DNA from: Bacillus velezensis
GTDB lineage: Bacteria > Bacillota > Bacilli > Bacillales > Bacillaceae
Length of the DNA stretch: 59,543 nt
Reading direction: 5' to 3'
NCBI RefSeq assembly: GCF_001461825.1
Contig: NZ_LLZC01000024.1
Span: 1 to 59,543 of the forward strand
The notes below the pieces were generated by a model. The model saw only the letters and a list, made by a program, of their open reading frames with translations. It did not search any database and was not told where the DNA came from. The translations under genes and the position numbers were made by a program. Within the stretch, counting starts at the first letter, position 1, and each line of letters starts with the position of its first letter. Below are positions 31,592 to 43,521 of this stretch, one piece after another.

Positions 31592-31619
31592 AGGAAAAGC
31601 TGTCGAAACAGCCTTTCCT
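31592..31619 (-). repeat. UUCG-capped hairpin after rpoC
   Basis: A 12-bp stem (one G-T pair), AGGAAAGGCTGT with ACAGCTTTTCCT, encloses a TTCG tetraloop 14 nt after the rpoC stop. No T run follows, so it is more like a processing or 3'-end stabilising hairpin than an intrinsic terminator. Confidence 0.7.
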
Positions 31620-31632
31620 GCAGCAGTTTCTG

Positions 31633-34600
31633 TTATTCAGCCGGAACCATATCTTCCGAAGGCTGAACGTTTGAAACAGGTTTTACTTTTCTGTAATTCA
31701 TCATACCGGTACCGGCCGGAACCAGTTTACCGATGATAACATTCTCTTTCAGGCCGAGAAGTTCATCGCGCTTGCCTTTAATCGCAGCATCTGTAAGAAC
31801 GCGTGTTGTTTCTTGGAATGATGCGGCAGACAAGAATGAATCCGTCTCGAGTGAAGCTTTCGTGATACCGAGAAGGACAGGACGTCCTGTAGCAGGTCGA
31901 TTGCCTTCAAGCAGCACTTTTTTGTTCGCTTCTGTGAATTGGTGAATATCAAGCAATGTGCCAGGGAGAACATCAGTATCTCCGGCATCGATCACACGGA
32001 CTTTGCGAAGCATCTGGCGAACCATTACTTCTACGTGTTTATCGCCGATTTCAACCCCCTGCATACGGTAAACCTTCTGAACCTCATGCAGAAGATATTC
32101 CTGAACCGTTGTCAGGTCAGTGACTTTAAGAAGTTCTTTCGGATCGATTGAACCTTCTGTCAGCACTTGACCGCGGGTAATCTGATCACCCTCAGCCACT
32201 TTCAGGCGTGAGTTGTAAGGAGCCGTGTATGAACGTGTCTCAACAGCGCCCTGAACAACAATCTCCTGCTGTTTGTCGCGTACTTCATTGATTTCGGCAA
32301 TTGTACCGTCAATTTCAGAAATCGTCGCTTGACCTTTCGGATTACGCGCTTCGAAAAGCTCCTGGATACGCGGAAGACCTTGTGTGATATCGTCTCCGGC
32401 AACCCCGCCTGTGTGGAACGTACGCATCGTTAACTGTGTTCCAGGCTCACCGATAGATTGAGCGGCGATAATACCTACTGCTTCGCCGACTTCAACATCA
32501 GTTCCGGTTGCAAGGTTACGTCCGTAGCATCGTTTACATACACCATGAGGAGTGTTACATGTGAACGCAGAACGGATCCACACTTCTTCGATTCCGGCTT
32601 CAACGATTTCCAGCGCTTTATCTTCATCGATCAATTCATTTTCGTTAATGAGCACAGCACCCGTTTCAGGATGTTTGATCTGTTTTCTGGCGAAACGTCC
32701 GATCAGACGCTCTTCCAGACGCTCGATGATTTCCGTGCCTTCTTTGAGCGGTTTTGCAAGAATACCGCGGTCTGTTCCGCAATCTGTTTCACGAATGATA
32801 ACATCCTGCGCAACATCAACAAGACGGCGTGTAAGGTAACCTGAGTCAGCTGTTTTCAGGGCGGTATCGGCAAGACCTTTACGCGCACCGTGAGTGGAGA
32901 TAAAGTACTCCAATACTGTCAGACCTTCACGGAAACTTGATTTAATCGGCAATTCAATGATTCGTCCAGCCGGGTTGGCCATCAGACCGCGCATACCCGC
33001 AAGCTGTGTAAAGTTAGATGCGTTACCACGGGCTCCTGAGTCACTCATCATGTAGATCGGGTTGACTTCGTCTAATGATTTCATCAGTTTGCCTTGGATA
33101 ACATCTTTCGCTGAACTCCAAATTGAAATGACTCTTTCATAACGTTCTTCTTCGGTGATTAAACCGCGTCTGAACTGTTTCAGGACATTATCAACTTTGC
33201 TTTGTGCTTCTTCAAGGATTTCCTGTTTGTCATCGAGAACGACGATATCAGAAACCCCTACTGTGATGCCGGCTTTCGTTGAATATCTGAAACCGAGGTT
33301 TTTCATGCGGTCAAGCATTTTAGACGTTTCCGTGATATGGAATCGTTTAAAGATTTCCGCGATGATTTTACCGAGAATACCTTTTTTAAACGGTGCGTTG
33401 ATCGGCTGCTCAGCAATCACAGCTTTTACGTCAGCACCTTTATCTAAGAAGAAACGGTCAGGTGTCTTCTCTTCAATGTTGCTCTTCGTTGGTTCATTCA
33501 TGTAAGGGAATGATTCCGGAAGAATTTCATTGAAGACGAGCTTACCGACAGTTGTAATTAACAATTTTGAACGCTGTTCTTCAGTAAATGTCACATTCTT
33601 AAGGGAGTTCGCTGCAACAGCTACTCTCGTATGAAGGTGAACATAACCGTTTTGATAAGCAAGAAGCGCTTCGTCTGTATTCTTGAAGACCATACCCTCG
33701 CCGACTGCTCCGGCGCGCTCAAGCGTCAGGTAGTAGTTTCCTAATACCATATCCTGAGACGGCGTAACAACCGGTTTACCATCTTTAGGGTTCAAGATGT
33801 TTTGGGCTGCAAGCATCAGAATACGTGCTTCAGCTTGAGCCTCAGCTGATAAAGGTACGTGAACCGCCATTTGGTCACCGTCAAAGTCAGCGTTATAAGC
33901 TGTACATACTAACGGGTGAAGACGGATGGCGCGTCCTTCAACAAGCGTCGGTTCGAAAGCCTGGATACCTAATCTGTGAAGAGTAGGGGCACGGTTCAGT
34001 AAGACCGGATGCTCCTTAATGACAGATTCAAGTACATCCCATACTTCAGGCTGCACGCGTTCGATTTTGCGTTTTGCGCTCTTGATATTGTGAGCAAGGC
34101 CTTTTTCAACAAGCTCTTTCATGACGAAAGGCTTGAAGAGCTCAAGCGCCATTTCCTTCGGCAAACCGCACTGATACATTTTCAGATGCGGACCTACGAC
34201 GATAACGGAACGTCCTGAGTAGTCTACACGTTTACCGAGAAGGTTCTGACGGAAACGCCCTTGTTTCCCTTTCAGCATGTGAGAAAGAGATTTAAGCGGA
34301 CGGTTACCCGGTCCGGTAACCGGACGGCCGCGGCGTCCGTTGTCAATCAGAGCATCGACTGCTTCCTGAAGCATACGTTTTTCGTTCTGAACGATGATGC
34401 TTGGCGCGCCGAGGTCTAACAGACGTTTTAAACGGTTATTACGGTTGATGACACGACGGTAAAGGTCGTTCAGGTCAGACGTTGCGAAACGTCCGCCGTC
34501 AAGCTGAACCATCGGTCTTAATTCAGGCGGAATAACCGGAAGCACGTCGAGGATCATCCAAGACGGCTTGTTTCCTGAATTACGGAAGGCTTCAAGCACT

Positions 34601-35232
34601 TCAAGGCGTTTGATCGCACGTGTACGGCGCTGTCCTTGAGAAGTCTTCAGCTCTTCTTTTAACATATCAACTTCTTTGACAAGGTCGATGTCCTGCAGAA
34701 GTTTATTAATGGCTTCCGCACCCATAGAGGCTTGGAATTTGTTTCCGTACTTATCCAGATACGCACGGTATTCCTTTTCAGATAAAAGCTGTTTCTTTTC
34801 GAGCGGTGTATTGGCCGGGTCAGTTACGACGTAAGAAGCAAAGTAAATAACTTCTTCCAGCGCACGCGGTGACATATCCAATACAAGACCCATACGGCTC
34901 GGAATACCTTTGAAATACCAAATGTGAGAAACCGGGGCAGCCAGTTCAATATGCCCCATTCTCTCACGACGGACTTTAGCCCGCGTTACTTCAACTCCGC
35001 AACGGTCACAAACTACGCCTTTATAACGAACCCGCTTGTACTTGCCGCAATGACATTCCCAGTCCTTAGTCGGTCCGAAAATGCGTTCGCAGAACAGGCC
35101 GTCCTTTTCAGGTTTCAATGTACGATAGTTTATCGTTTCAGGCTTTTTCACTTCACCAAAAGACCATGAACGGATTTTATCCGGTGAAGCAAGACCGATG
35201 TTCATATACTCAAAATTGTTCACATCTAGCAA
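31633..35232 (-). CDS. rpoC: DNA-directed RNA polymerase beta' subunit
   Basis: 1199 aa from a TTG start ([14 protein letters not shown]). Zinc-binding Cys cluster [20 protein letters not shown] is near residue 60. The catalytic magnesium loop [16 protein letters not shown] is at about 449, and a second zinc site [11 protein letters not shown] at about 900. Bridge helix and trigger loop lie after it. The open frame reaches 14 codons further, but TTG at 35232 has GGTAGGCCCC-type site and is the known length. It follows rpoB by 62 nt. Confidence 0.98.
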   Translation of the reverse strand: MLDVNNFEYMNIGLASPDKIRSWSFGEVKKPETINYRTLKPEKDGLFCERIFGPTKDWECHCGKYKRVRYKGVVCDRCGVEVTRAKVRRERMGHIELAAPVSHIWYFKGIPSRMGLVLDMSPRALEEVIYFASYVVTDPANTPLEKKQLLSEKEYRAYLDKYGNKFQASMGAEAINKLLQDIDLVKEVDMLKEELKTSQGQRRTRAIKRLEVLEAFRNSGNKPSWMILDVLPVIPPELRPMVQLDGGRFATSDLNDLYRRVINRNNRLKRLLDLGAPSIIVQNEKRMLQEAVDALIDNGRRGRPVTGPGNRPLKSLSHMLKGKQGRFRQNLLGKRVDYSGRSVIVVGPHLKMYQCGLPKEMALELFKPFVMKELVEKGLAHNIKSAKRKIERVQPEVWDVLESVIKEHPVLLNRAPTLHRLGIQAFEPTLVEGRAIRLHPLVCTAYNADFDGDQMAVHVPLSAEAQAEARILMLAAQNILNPKDGKPVVTPSQDMVLGNYYLTLERAGAVGEGMVFKNTDEALLAYQNGYVHLHTRVAVAANSLKNVTFTEEQRSKLLITTVGKLVFNEILPESFPYMNEPTKSNIEEKTPDRFFLDKGADVKAVIAEQPINAPFKKGILGKIIAEIFKRFHITETSKMLDRMKNLGFRYSTKAGITVGVSDIVVLDDKQEILEEAQSKVDNVLKQFRRGLITEEERYERVISIWSSAKDVIQGKLMKSLDEVNPIYMMSDSGARGNASNFTQLAGMRGLMANPAGRIIELPIKSSFREGLTVLEYFISTHGARKGLADTALKTADSGYLTRRLVDVAQDVIIRETDCGTDRGILAKPLKEGTEIIERLEERLIGRFARKQIKHPETGAVLINENELIDEDKALEIVEAGIEEVWIRSAFTCNTPHGVCKRCYGRNLATGTDVEVGEAVGIIAAQSIGEPGTQLTMRTFHTGGVAGDDITQGLPRIQELFEARNPKGQATISEIDGTIAEINEVRDKQQEIVVQGAVETRSYTAPYNSRLKVAEGDQITRGQVLTEGSIDPKELLKVTDLTTVQEYLLHEVQKVYRMQGVEIGDKHVEVMVRQMLRKVRVIDAGDTDVLPGTLLDIHQFTEANKKVLLEGNRPATGRPVLLGITKASLETDSFLSAASFQETTRVLTDAAIKGKRDELLGLKENVIIGKLVPAGTGMMNYRKVKPVSNVQPSEDMVPAE

Positions 35233-35294
35233 GGGGCCTACCTCCCTTTTTATCTTCGGATTAACCGATGTCACTTGCCTTTATCAATCAGAGA

Positions 35295-38876
<3,582 letters not shown>

Positions 38877-39122
38877 CTGATTCACCCCTCAAATCATGCG
38901 TATTATATGTGTAATAAGCATTTCTTCCAAAGAAAGAAAATACTTTTACAAGACAAAAGAAAAAAGGGTTTCTAATTAAGAAAACCACATCCAAAAACAA
39001 ATACCGATTTTATTAGCATTTCCATGTTTGTATAATTTATACATGCACTATGATTATTTCAGCATATCATGCAAAATATATACATTGGCATTTTACAATA
39101 TTAACATAGCTGAAAATTCAAG
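38877..39122 (-). other. AT-rich rpoB 5' region with a palindrome
   Basis: This 246-nt gap between the methyltransferase gene and rpoB is very AT-rich. It contains a perfect 7-1-7 inverted repeat TGTATAA-T-TTATACA at 39029-39043 that carries a TATAAA on the minus strand. No convincing -35, terminator or ORF was found. It probably holds the rpoB promoter and leader. Confidence 0.4.
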
Positions 39123-39728
39123 TCAAACTTTTTTTGCTTTTATGATATAATAGCCTTTCTTTTTTTGAACCACAGAAACTTCGTCAAAAAGCTCCTTCAG
39201 TTTTTCAATGGCAGAAGGCCCGCCCTGTTTTTTCTGTATAACGATCCACAATTCACCTGAAGCCCTTAAATGCTCAGCGCTTTTTTCAAAAATGGCATGG
39301 ACAACTTTTTTTCCGGCGCGGATTGGGGGGTTTGTAATAATAGAAGCAAATGTTTGAGCAGAATCAATATTTGAAAATAAATCACTCTGATAAATTCGAA
39401 CGTTTTTTATTCCGTTTTTTTCTGCATTTTCATTTGACAGCTCTACGGCTCTTTCATTCACGTCAATCATGTGCACGGTGCGGTCTGTAAATGCACCGGC
39501 GAGTGACAGACCGATCGGGCCGTAACCGCAGCCTGCATCCAGGAAGTCACCATCGATCTCCGGTTCTTCAAACGCTTCAATTAAGACACGCGAACCGAAA
39601 TCAACTTCCTTTTTCGAGAAAACGCCGCTGTCACTTGTGAATGTATAAGATCTGTTCCGCAGTGTAAATGACCATGTCTGTTTATCGCTTTTAACTGAAG
39701 GTTTTTCTGAATAATAGTGTTCACTCAT
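39123..39728 (-). CDS. RsmC-like rRNA (guanine-N2) methyltransferase YbxB
   Basis: 201 aa class I methyltransferase. SAM-binding motif DAGCGYGPIGLSLA is at about 61-74 and catalytic NPPIRAGK at about 132-139 matches RsmC/RsmD-type NPPx enzymes acting on a guanine N2. Target (16S rRNA) is by family, unproven here. Start ATG at 39728 is 8 nt after AAAGGAGG; an ATG one codon upstream is equally in frame. It lies between rplL and rpoB; known as ybxB in B. subtilis. Confidence 0.9.
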   Translation of the reverse strand: MSEHYYSEKPSVKSDKQTWSFTLRNRSYTFTSDSGVFSKKEVDFGSRVLIEAFEEPEIDGDFLDAGCGYGPIGLSLAGAFTDRTVHMIDVNERAVELSNENAEKNGIKNVRIYQSDLFSNIDSAQTFASIITNPPIRAGKKVVHAIFEKSAEHLRASGELWIVIQKKQGGPSAIEKLKELFDEVSVVQKKKGYYIIKAKKV

Positions 39729-39769
39729 CATTAGAACCTCCTTTTATAATGGCACTTAAAGAAAAGCAA

Positions 39770-39799
39770 AGAAAAAGCCCGCCTCATAAAAGCGAGCTT
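39770..39799 (-). terminator. Terminator or attenuator after rplL
   Basis: AAGCTCGCT (39799-39791) pairs with GGCGGGCTT (39783-39775) with two G-T pairs and a 7-nt loop, followed on the minus strand by TTTTCTTTG. It would reduce transcription from rplJL into the methyltransferase gene and rpoBC. Confidence 0.8.
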
Positions 39800-39819
39800 C
39801 CCCTACAGGCAAGTGAAGA

Positions 39820-40191
39820 TTACTTAACTTCTACAGAAGCGCCAACTTCTTCAAGTTTAGCTTTAAGCTCTTCAGCTTCTTCTTTCGCAATACCTTCTTT
39901 AAGTGGTTTTGGAGTGTTGTCAACAAGTTCTTTAGCTTCTTTCAAGCCAAGACCAGTGATTTCACGAACAACTTTGATAACTTTGATTTTCTGAGAACCT
40001 GCACCAGCAAGGATAAGGTCGAATTCGCTTTGCTCTTCAGCAGCGCCGCCAGCAGCAGCTCCGCCAGCTACAGCTACAGGAGCAGCAGCAGTTACGCCAA
40101 ATTCTTCTTCGATTGCTTTTACTAGGTCGTTCAATTCAAGTACAGTTGCTTCTTTAACGGAAGCAATGATTTCTTCGATATTTAAAGCCAT
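39820..40191 (-). CDS. rplL: 50S ribosomal protein L7/L12
   Basis: 123 aa from [17 protein letters not shown]-terminal dimerisation helices, an Ala/Gly hinge (about 38-55) and C-terminal factor-binding domain with [20 protein letters not shown]. It forms the stalk that recruits EF-Tu and EF-G. GGAGGAATTTCAA precedes ATG at 40191; the open frame extends 5 codons up. It is followed by a terminator-like hairpin. Confidence 0.98.
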
Positions 40192-40232
40192 TTGAAATTC
40201 CTCCATTTGTTTTATTTTAGGGTAAAATCAGA

Positions 40233-40733
40233 TTAAGCGCCTTGTTCTTCCTTTTGTTCTGCAACTGCTTTAGCTGCAAGTGCAAGGTTGCGAACTGGAG
40301 CTTGAAGTACGCTAAGCAACATAGAAAGTAAGCCATCGCGTGAAGGAAGTTCAGCAAGAGCTTTCACTTCTTCAACAGAAGATACTTTTCCTTCGATAAC
40401 GCCCGCTTTGATTTCCAGAGCTTCGTGATTCTTCGCGAACTCGTTAAGAACTTTTGCCGGAGCGACAACATCTTCAGTACTGAATGCGATCGCATTCGGT
40501 CCAGTTAAGACATCATTCAAACCATCAAGTTCAGCTTGTTCAACCGCACGGCGAGTCATTGTGTTTTTGTACACTTTGAACTCTACGTTAGCTTCGCGAA
40601 GCTGTTTACGGAGTTCAGTTACTTCAGAAACGTTAAGTCCGCGGTAGTCAACGATGATCGTTGATTTGCTTTCTTTCAGTTTAGAAGCAATCTCTTCAAC
40701 AACAACTTTTTTTGTATCAATTGCGCTGCTCAT
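40233..40733 (-). CDS. rplJ: 50S ribosomal protein L10
   Basis: 166 aa. [22 protein letters not shown] is the rRNA-binding N-terminal part; the C-terminal helix binds L7/L12 dimers. GGAGGTGTAACC precedes ATG at 40733. L10 with L12 autoregulates through the leader upstream. It is separated from rplA by a promoter and leader of 254 nt. Confidence 0.99.
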   Translation of the reverse strand: MSSAIDTKKVVVEEIASKLKESKSTIIVDYRGLNVSEVTELRKQLREANVEFKVYKNTMTRRAVEQAELDGLNDVLTGPNAIAFSTEDVVAPAKVLNEFAKNHEALEIKAGVIEGKVSSVEEVKALAELPSRDGLLSMLLSVLQAPVRNLALAAKAVAEQKEEQGA

Positions 40734-40789
40734 GGTTACACCTCCTGTAGATTTTGTGTAACACTTATACCGCTAGGTGATCACGACTG

Positions 40790-40935
40790 TGACGACGATT
40801 TCATATAAAAAGCCTCCATGTGGACATGGAGGCTGTATATACAAGCATACGTAACGTAATAGCTGTGATATATATACACCTCGGCAGGATATTAAGCCTC
40901 AACGGCCCCTGCTGTCTACGGTATAAATGACATAT
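40790..40935 (-). promoter_or_regulatory. L10 leader (rplJL autoregulatory RNA)
   Basis: On the minus strand CCGTAGACAGCAGG followed by CGTTGAGGCTTAATATCCTGCCGAGG (40923-40878) has GCAGG/CCTGC pairing and matches the Firmicute L10 leader as I remember it. An 11-bp hairpin (AGCCTCCATGT with ACATGGAGGCT, 40811-40834) plus a T run follows and can serve as the attenuator. L10(L12)4 binding is the established effector for the family. Confidence 0.75.
40805..40834 (-). terminator. Attenuator terminator in the rplJ leader
   Basis: A perfect 11-bp stem with a minimal loop is followed by TTTTTAT on the minus strand, 72 nt before the rplJ start. It is probably the regulated terminator of the L10 leader. 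Confidence 0.8.
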
Positions 40936-40955
40936 TATATTTTACAACATTTTGA

Positions 40956-40984
40956 ATCATATCAGAATGCTGATCTAAAGTCAA
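40956..40984 (-). promoter_or_regulatory. SigA promoter of rplJ-rplL
   Basis: On the minus strand TTGACT (40984-40979) and TATGAT (40961-40956) are 17 nt apart. It overlaps the rplA stop, so rplJL has its own start in addition to read-through from rplKA. Confidence 0.75.
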
Positions 40985-40987
40985 ATA

Positions 40988-41686
40988 TTATTTTACGTTG
41001 AAAGTAGAAGCGTCTACTTTGACACCAGGGCCCATAGTAGAAGTAACGGCAACGTTTTTCACGTAAACACCTTTAGCCGCAGCCGGTTTTGCTTTCAGGA
41101 TTGTATCATACATTGTTGTGAAGTTCTCAACAAGTTTTTCATCCTCGAAAGAAACTTTTCCGATCGGAACATGGATGTTACCAGCTTTGTCAACGCGGTA
41201 TTCTACTTTACCAGCTTTGATTTCGCCGATTGCTTTTTCTACTTCGAATGTAACAGTTCCTGTTTTAGGGTTTGGCATAAGACCTTTTGGTCCAAGCACA
41301 CGGCCGATTTTACCGACTTCACCCATCATGTCAGGAGTCGCAACGATTACATCGAATTCGAACCAGCCTTGCTGGATTTTCGCGATGTAATCAGAATCGC
41401 CAACGTAGTCTGCACCGGCAGCTTCAGCTTCTTTTGCTTTTTCGCCTTTAGCGAATACAAGCACGCGCTGAGTTTTACCAGTTCCGTTAGGAAGTACAAC
41501 TGCACCGCGGATTTGCTGATCGTTTTTACGAGGGTCAACCCCTAAACGAAAAGCAACTTCAACTGTAGCGTCGAATTTAGCTGTGTTTGTTTTTTTAGTA
41601 AGCGCCACTGCTTCAGCGACGTCGTAAGCTTTCGCACGGTCTACAAGCTTCGCAGCTTCAACGTACTTTTTACCTTTTTTAGCCAT
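40988..41686 (-). CDS. rplA: 50S ribosomal protein L1
   Basis: 232 aa two-domain protein. [20 protein letters not shown] and [19 protein letters not shown] are L1 signatures. L1 forms the mobile stalk at the E site and binds its own mRNA. AAGGAGGAAATTTTAAA precedes ATG at 41686. An L1-type element copy lies just upstream. Confidence 0.99.
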   Translation of the reverse strand: MAKKGKKYVEAAKLVDRAKAYDVAEAVALTKKTNTAKFDATVEVAFRLGVDPRKNDQQIRGAVVLPNGTGKTQRVLVFAKGEKAKEAEAAGADYVGDSDYIAKIQQGWFEFDVIVATPDMMGEVGKIGRVLGPKGLMPNPKTGTVTFEVEKAIGEIKAGKVEYRVDKAGNIHVPIGKVSFEDEKLVENFTTMYDTILKAKPAAAKGVYVKNVAVTSTMGPGVKVDASTFNVK

Positions 41687-41703
41687 TTTAAAATTTCCTC
41701 CTT

Positions 41704-41731
41704 ATGTGGTTATAGCGGAATAACCTCCCAC
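41704..41731 (-). promoter_or_regulatory. L1-binding element, copy before rplA
   Basis: Minus strand GTGGGAGGTT..CGCTATAACCACAT. The outer GTGG pairs with CCAC and GGTT with AACC. The same pattern occurs before rplK, which suggests a feedback target for L1. It ends close to the rplA ribosome site, where binding could block initiation. Confidence 0.6.
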
Positions 41732-41737
41732 GAATAA

Positions 41738-41767
41738 GGGTTGCGAACTTGTGAAAACTCGCAACCC
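41738..41767 (-). repeat. Hairpin between rplK and rplA
   Basis: GGGTTGCGA (41767-41759) and TCGCAACCC (41746-41738) form a perfect 9-bp stem with a 12-nt loop directly upstream of the rplA L1 element. No T run follows. It may cap the processed rplK mRNA or present the L1 site. Confidence 0.65.
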
Positions 41768-41780
41768 GACAAGAAACAAA

Positions 41781-42206
41781 TTAATCCTCGATAACGATAC
41801 CCATACTGCGGGCAGTACCTTCAACCATGCGCATTGCCGCTTCAACGTCTGCTGCGTTTAAGTCAGGCATTTTCGTTTCAGCGATTTCGCGAACCTTATC
41901 GCGCTTAACGGTTGCCACTTTATTACGGTTTGGTTCACCAGAACCAGACTCAATTCCAGCTGCTTTTTTAAGCAATACTGCAGCAGGCGGAGTTTTTGTA
42001 ATAAATGTAAATGAACGGTCTTCGTAAACCGAAATTTCAACAGGAATGATTAAACCAGCTTGGTCAGCTGTACGAGCGTTAAACTCCTTACAGAATCCCA
42101 TGATATTTACACCGGCTTGACCTAGTGCAGGTCCAACTGGCGGCGCTGGGTTAGCTTTTCCAGCAGGAATTTGCAATTTTACAACTTTTACTACTTTTTT
42201 AGCCAC
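41781..42206 (-). CDS. rplK: 50S ribosomal protein L11
   Basis: 141 aa from a GTG start ([30 protein letters not shown]). The [15 protein letters not shown] segment with trans-prolines is the thiostrepton-binding N-terminal domain; it is intact. L11 is needed for RelA activation. AAGGAGGTGTGTCTC precedes GTG at 42206. The open frame extends 17 codons further but lacks a good start. Confidence 0.98.
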
Positions 42207-42230
42207 GAGACACACCTCCTTAAGTCCGTG

Positions 42231-42257
42231 ATGTGGTAATAGGGTAAACCCTCCCAC
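42231..42257 (-). promoter_or_regulatory. L1-binding element, copy before rplK
   Basis: Minus strand GTGGGAGGGTTT..CCTATTACCACAT, same architecture as the copy in front of rplA. GTGG/CCAC and GGG/CCC pairing is possible. It is about 25 nt upstream of the rplK start. Confidence 0.6.
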
Positions 42258-42333
42258 TCAAGGTTTCATTCTTTATATGAATGACGAAATATCAAGCTAG
42301 CTGCCTTGGATTAGTCCAAGACGTACCTTTGCT

Positions 42334-42362
42334 ATATTATCATTAATATATAGCAATTTCAA
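42334..42362 (-). promoter_or_regulatory. SigA promoter of rplK-rplA
   Basis: On the minus strand TTGAAA (42362-42357) and TAATAT (42339-42334) are spaced by 17 nt, just after the nusG stop. It would give a leader of about 120 nt. Confidence 0.65.
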
Positions 42363-42373
42363 GTTTTTTCACA

Positions 42374-42907
42374 TTACAATTTGTCGATCTGGGTAAATTC
42401 CAGTTCAACCGGCGTTTCACGGCCGAACATGTTAACGAATACTTTCACTTTGCTCTTATCATAATCAATCTCTTCAATTGATCCTGTAAAGTTGGCGAAA
42501 GGTCCGTCTATGACTTTGACTGTCTCATTCAATTCAAAATCAATGTCGGTTTTCCGCTCATCCATGCCCATCCGCTTTAAGATGGTTTCTGCTTCGCCAG
42601 GAAGAAGCGGAGTCGGCTTTGAGCCTGAACCGGCTGATCCGACGAATCCGGTAACGCCCGGCGTGTTGCGGACCACATACCAGGAATCATCAGTCATGAC
42701 GATTTCTACAAGCACATAACCCGGGAACACTTTCTTTTTGACTACTTTTTTCTTGCCGTTCTTAATATCAGTCTCTTCTTCTTCAGGGACGACAACGCGG
42801 AAAATTTTATCCTGCATTCCCATTGATTCCACACGTTTTTCAAGGTTCGCTTTTACTTTGTTTTCATAACCGGAATACGTATGAACAACATACCAATTCT
42901 TTTCCAT
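42374..42907 (-). CDS. nusG: Transcription elongation factor NusG
   Basis: 177 aa from MEKNWYVVHTYSGYENKVK. NGN domain (about 3-118) and C-terminal KOW domain (about 125-175, KVIDGPFANFTGSIEEI). In B. subtilis NusG promotes RNA polymerase pausing and affects termination. No Shine-Dalgarno sequence lies within 20 nt of ATG at 42907; GGGAGG is 25 nt away but a 6-bp hairpin sits between. The frame extends 19 codons upstream without a better start. Confidence 0.98.
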   Translation of the reverse strand: MEKNWYVVHTYSGYENKVKANLEKRVESMGMQDKIFRVVVPEEEETDIKNGKKKVVKKKVFPGYVLVEIVMTDDSWYVVRNTPGVTGFVGSAGSGSKPTPLLPGEAETILKRMGMDERKTDIDFELNETVKVIDGPFANFTGSIEEIDYDKSKVKVFVNMFGRETPVELEFTQIDKL

Positions 42908-42914
42908 TCTATCA

Positions 42915-42938
42915 GGACTCTGCAGTCCTTCCCTCCCC
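42915..42938 (-). promoter_or_regulatory. Distant Shine-Dalgarno and bridging hairpin of nusG
   Basis: Minus strand GGGAGG (42938-42933) is followed by AGGACT-GCAG-AGTCCT (42930-42915), then TGATAGA and the ATG. If the hairpin forms, the effective spacing drops from 25 to about 9 nt. Confidence 0.6.
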
Positions 42939-42960
42939 GCATTTAAAAATGAAGTGTAAA

Positions 42961-42984
42961 ACAAAAAATAGGCTCAGGGCCTAT
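42961..42984 (-). terminator. Second terminator-like hairpin upstream of nusG
   Basis: ATAGGC (42984-42979) and GCCTAT (42973-42968) form a 6-bp stem with 5-nt loop followed by TTTTTG on the minus strand. It lies 54 nt before the nusG start. Confidence 0.65.
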
Positions 42985-43004
42985 GAATCCTTTTTTCAAC
43001 AACA

Positions 43005-43031
43005 CAATAAAAAACCCGCTGAACGGGTTTT
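43005..43031 (-). terminator. First terminator-like hairpin between secE and nusG
   Basis: AAAACCCG (43031-43024) and CGGGTTTT (43018-43011) form an 8-bp stem, loop TTCAG, followed by TTATT on the minus strand. It is downstream of a TATAAT box, so it may act as an attenuator as well as the secE terminator. Confidence 0.8.
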
Positions 43032-43051
43032 GGCAAACGATATTATGATCT

Positions 43052-43060
43052 ATTATAGCA
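43052..43060 (-). promoter_or_regulatory. Extended -10 promoter between secE and nusG
   Basis: Minus strand TGC-TATAAT (43060-43052). A TTGAAT lies 19 nt upstream, too far for a strong -35, so the TGn motif is the main support. Predicted start about 43045, before both hairpins. Confidence 0.5.
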
Positions 43061-43074
43061 CGTATTGCTGATCA

Positions 43075-43254
43075 TTATTCAACTATTAAACGAATTAATT
43101 GAGAAATTCCTGTATCAAGGAGGGCAAAAAAGATAACAAAAAAGATAACCGTTGAAATCACCGTGATCGTATAGCGCGTTAACTCTTTGCCTTTAGGCCA
43201 GCTAACCTTTTTCATTTCTTTCCCAACATCTTTAAAGAAACTCATCATGCGCAT
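43075..43254 (-). CDS. secE: Preprotein translocase subunit SecE
   Basis: 59 aa from MRMMSFFKDVGKEMKKVSWP. The amphipathic KKVSWPKGKELTR segment is followed by one membrane helix (about 29-52). SecE clamps SecY. GGAGGTCTTTTAC precedes ATG at 43254; a start 5 codons up is too close to that site. It lies 32 nt after rpmGB. Confidence 0.96.
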   Translation of the reverse strand: MRMMSFFKDVGKEMKKVSWPKGKELTRYTITVISTVIFFVIFFALLDTGISQLIRLIVE

Positions 43255-43286
43255 GTAAAAGACCTCCACAATTTAAAAAGCGAACA

Positions 43287-43436
43287 CTATTTTGTTTCTA
43301 AATGAGCTGTATGTGAATTGCAAGTGCTGCAGTACTTCTTAACTTCTAACCGCTCAGCCGCTGATGCAGAGCTTTTCATTGTCGTATAATTACGATTTCC
43401 GCATGTTTTGCATGCCAGCGTAATCTTTTTTCTCAT
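43287..43436 (-). CDS. rpmGB: 50S ribosomal protein L33, zinc-binding type
   Basis: 49 aa, translated by hand: [20 protein letters not shown] to HTAHLETK. Zinc ligands Cys9, Cys12, Cys35 and Cys38 are present, so it is a zinc-dependent (C+) form. AAGGTGTAACGAC precedes ATG at 43436. It lies between sigH and secE, as in B. subtilis. Confidence 0.95.
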
Positions 43437-43488
43437 GTCGTTACACCTTTTCCTAAACATTCATTTATCTTAATAAAATAGCACAGTC

Positions 43489-43516
43489 AGAAAAATTCTG
43501 TCAATATGACACAGAA
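43489..43516 (-). terminator. Terminator after sigH
   Basis: TTCTGT (43516-43511) and ACAGAA (43501-43496) with TGTCA/TGACA alternative pairing, followed by a T run on the minus strand. It is 5 nt after the sigH stop. Confidence 0.65.
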
Positions 43517-43521
43517 ACCTG

